A DNA stretch of 7,583 nucleotides from Bacteroidota bacterium (GTDB taxonomy: Bacteria; Bacteroidota; Bacteroidia; Bacteroidales; B18-G4): the NCBI GenBank assembly GCA_030635045.1, contig DAOVZP010000067.1, positions 1 through 7,583 on the forward strand. The letters run 5' to 3'. The notes under the pieces were generated by a model that was not told where the DNA came from, did not search any database, and saw only the letters and a list, made by a program, of their open reading frames with translations. Below, piece after piece: positions 6,878 to 7,583 of the stretch (position 1 is its first letter; every line of letters begins with the position of its first letter). A program made the translations under genes and the position numbers.

Positions 6878-7583
6878 ATGATCGAGAAACAAAAAACCAT
6901 AAAGCAGGCAATCTCTGTTAAAGGGACCGGACTCCACACAGGAAATGAGGTTACTGTTACTTTTAATCCCGCCCCGGCGGGACATGGATTGAAATTCAGA
7001 AGGGTTGACCTTGATGGCCAGCCTGTTGTTGATGCTGAAGTACAGTATGTGGTTGATACTTCGAGAGGGACTTCTTTGCAACATAATGGCGCGAGTATCA
7101 ATACCTGTGAGCATGTTTTGGCCGCTGTTGTCGGAATGGGCATCGATAACCTGATGATCGACCTCACGCAGAGTGAGCCTCCCATCATGGATGGCAGCTC
7201 AAAATTCTTTATCGAGGCCCTGATGGAGGCCGGCTGTGTCGAACAGGATGCAAAGCGTGAATATATCGAACTTGACTCCAACATCATCTACCGTGACGAA
7301 AAGAATAAGGTTGAGATGATAGCAATACCTTCCGATAAGTTCAAAGTATCGGTAATGATCAACTTTGAAACCCGTGTACTCCCTACACAATACGCGGTAC
7401 TTGAAGATATGAATGATTTCAGGGAAGAGATCTCAGACTCCAGGACCTTTGTATTCTTACATGAACTGGAATATTTGCTGAACAATGACCTGATCAAAGG
7501 TGGTGACCTGAGCAATGCCATTGTATTTGTTAACAGGGTTGTTTCACAGGAGGAGCTCGACAGACTTGCCGACCTTTTTAAAA
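6878..7583 (+). CDS. lpxC: UDP-3-O-acyl-N-acetylglucosamine deacetylase LpxC, 5' part (cut by window end)
   Basis: Open from ATG 6878 to the window end with 235 codons and no stop. LpxC is the zinc-dependent deacetylase of UDP-3-O-acyl-GlcNAc, the committed step of lipid A synthesis, in the cytoplasm. The start reads MIEKQKTIKQAISVKGTGLH, with family motif GTGLHTG (16-22). TCEHVLAAVVGMGIDN (76-91) holds Glu78 (catalytic base) and zinc ligand His79, with the same numbering as E. coli. PPIMDGSS (101-108) and SRTFVF (188-193) are also diagnostic. The other two zinc ligands (a His and an Asp near residue 240) fall just past the edge. In Bacteroidota this protein is usually fused to the dehydratase FabZ at its C-terminus, which cannot be tested here. 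It follows lpxD and probably shares its transcript. Confidence 0.96.
   Translation, partial: MIEKQKTIKQAISVKGTGLHTGNEVTVTFNPAPAGHGLKFRRVDLDGQPVVDAEVQYVVDTSRGTSLQHNGASINTCEHVLAAVVGMGIDNLMIDLTQSEPPIMDGSSKFFIEALMEAGCVEQDAKREYIELDSNIIYRDEKNKVEMIAIPSDKFKVSVMINFETRVLPTQYAVLEDMNDFREEISDSRTFVFLHELEYLLNNDLIKGGDLSNAIVFVNRVVSQEELDRLADLFK

Noticed and set aside
6868..7287. 139-codon minus-strand open frame at the right end
   Set aside because: It is antisense to lpxC, whose motifs (GTGLHTG, EHVLAA, MDGSS) are clear on the plus strand.
1..7583. CRISPR array, insertion sequence, tRNA, riboswitch or integration site
   Set aside because: No regularly spaced repeats, terminal inverted repeats with a transposase, cloverleaf-like segment or long structured leader was found by eye; almost all bases are in housekeeping genes.

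Overview
The window looks like chromosomal core DNA from a Bacteroidota (Bacteroidetes) bacterium that probably carries a type IX secretion system (T9SS). The strongest marker is a 518-residue protein with a receiver domain fused to a PglZ domain. This is the architecture of PorX, the T9SS response regulator, which is largely confined to that phylum. Supporting signs are the lipid A genes (a Gram-negative outer membrane), the near absence of Shine-Dalgarno sequences before start codons, and TAnnTTTG-type promoter boxes in place of sigma70 boxes. I see no mobile element, tRNA, rRNA or CRISPR array. Coding density is very high.

Layout. Two gene sets diverge from a control region at about 4309-4446. 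Leftward on the minus strand, nearly end to end, run porX (4308-2752), tsaE (2747-2325), an alanine-dehydrogenase-family gene (2320-1100) and aroB (1088-18). The start of a fifth gene may lie at base 14. The gaps are only 4, 4 and 11 bases, so this is very likely one transcript. Rightward on the plus strand run a SAMHD1-like HD phosphohydrolase gene (non-ATG start, about 4447-5697), lpxD (5767-6804) and lpxC (from 6878, cut by the window edge).

How the genes relate. The right arm builds lipid A: LpxC deacetylates UDP-3-O-acyl-GlcNAc and LpxD then adds the N-linked acyl chain. The left arm is functionally mixed. It holds a secretion and envelope regulator (PorX), t6A tRNA modification (TsaE), an amino-acid dehydrogenase-like enzyme and the second shikimate step (AroB). 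T9SS cargo is anchored through A-LPS in known species, so the regulator and the lipid A genes on either side of one promoter region have a plausible link. That link is inference.

I see no unmistakably new system. The points most worth a second look are the dehydrogenase that lacks two canonical catalytic residues, the pairing of PorX with an HD nucleotide hydrolase, the non-ATG start of the HD gene, and overlapping inverted repeats in the divergent promoter region.
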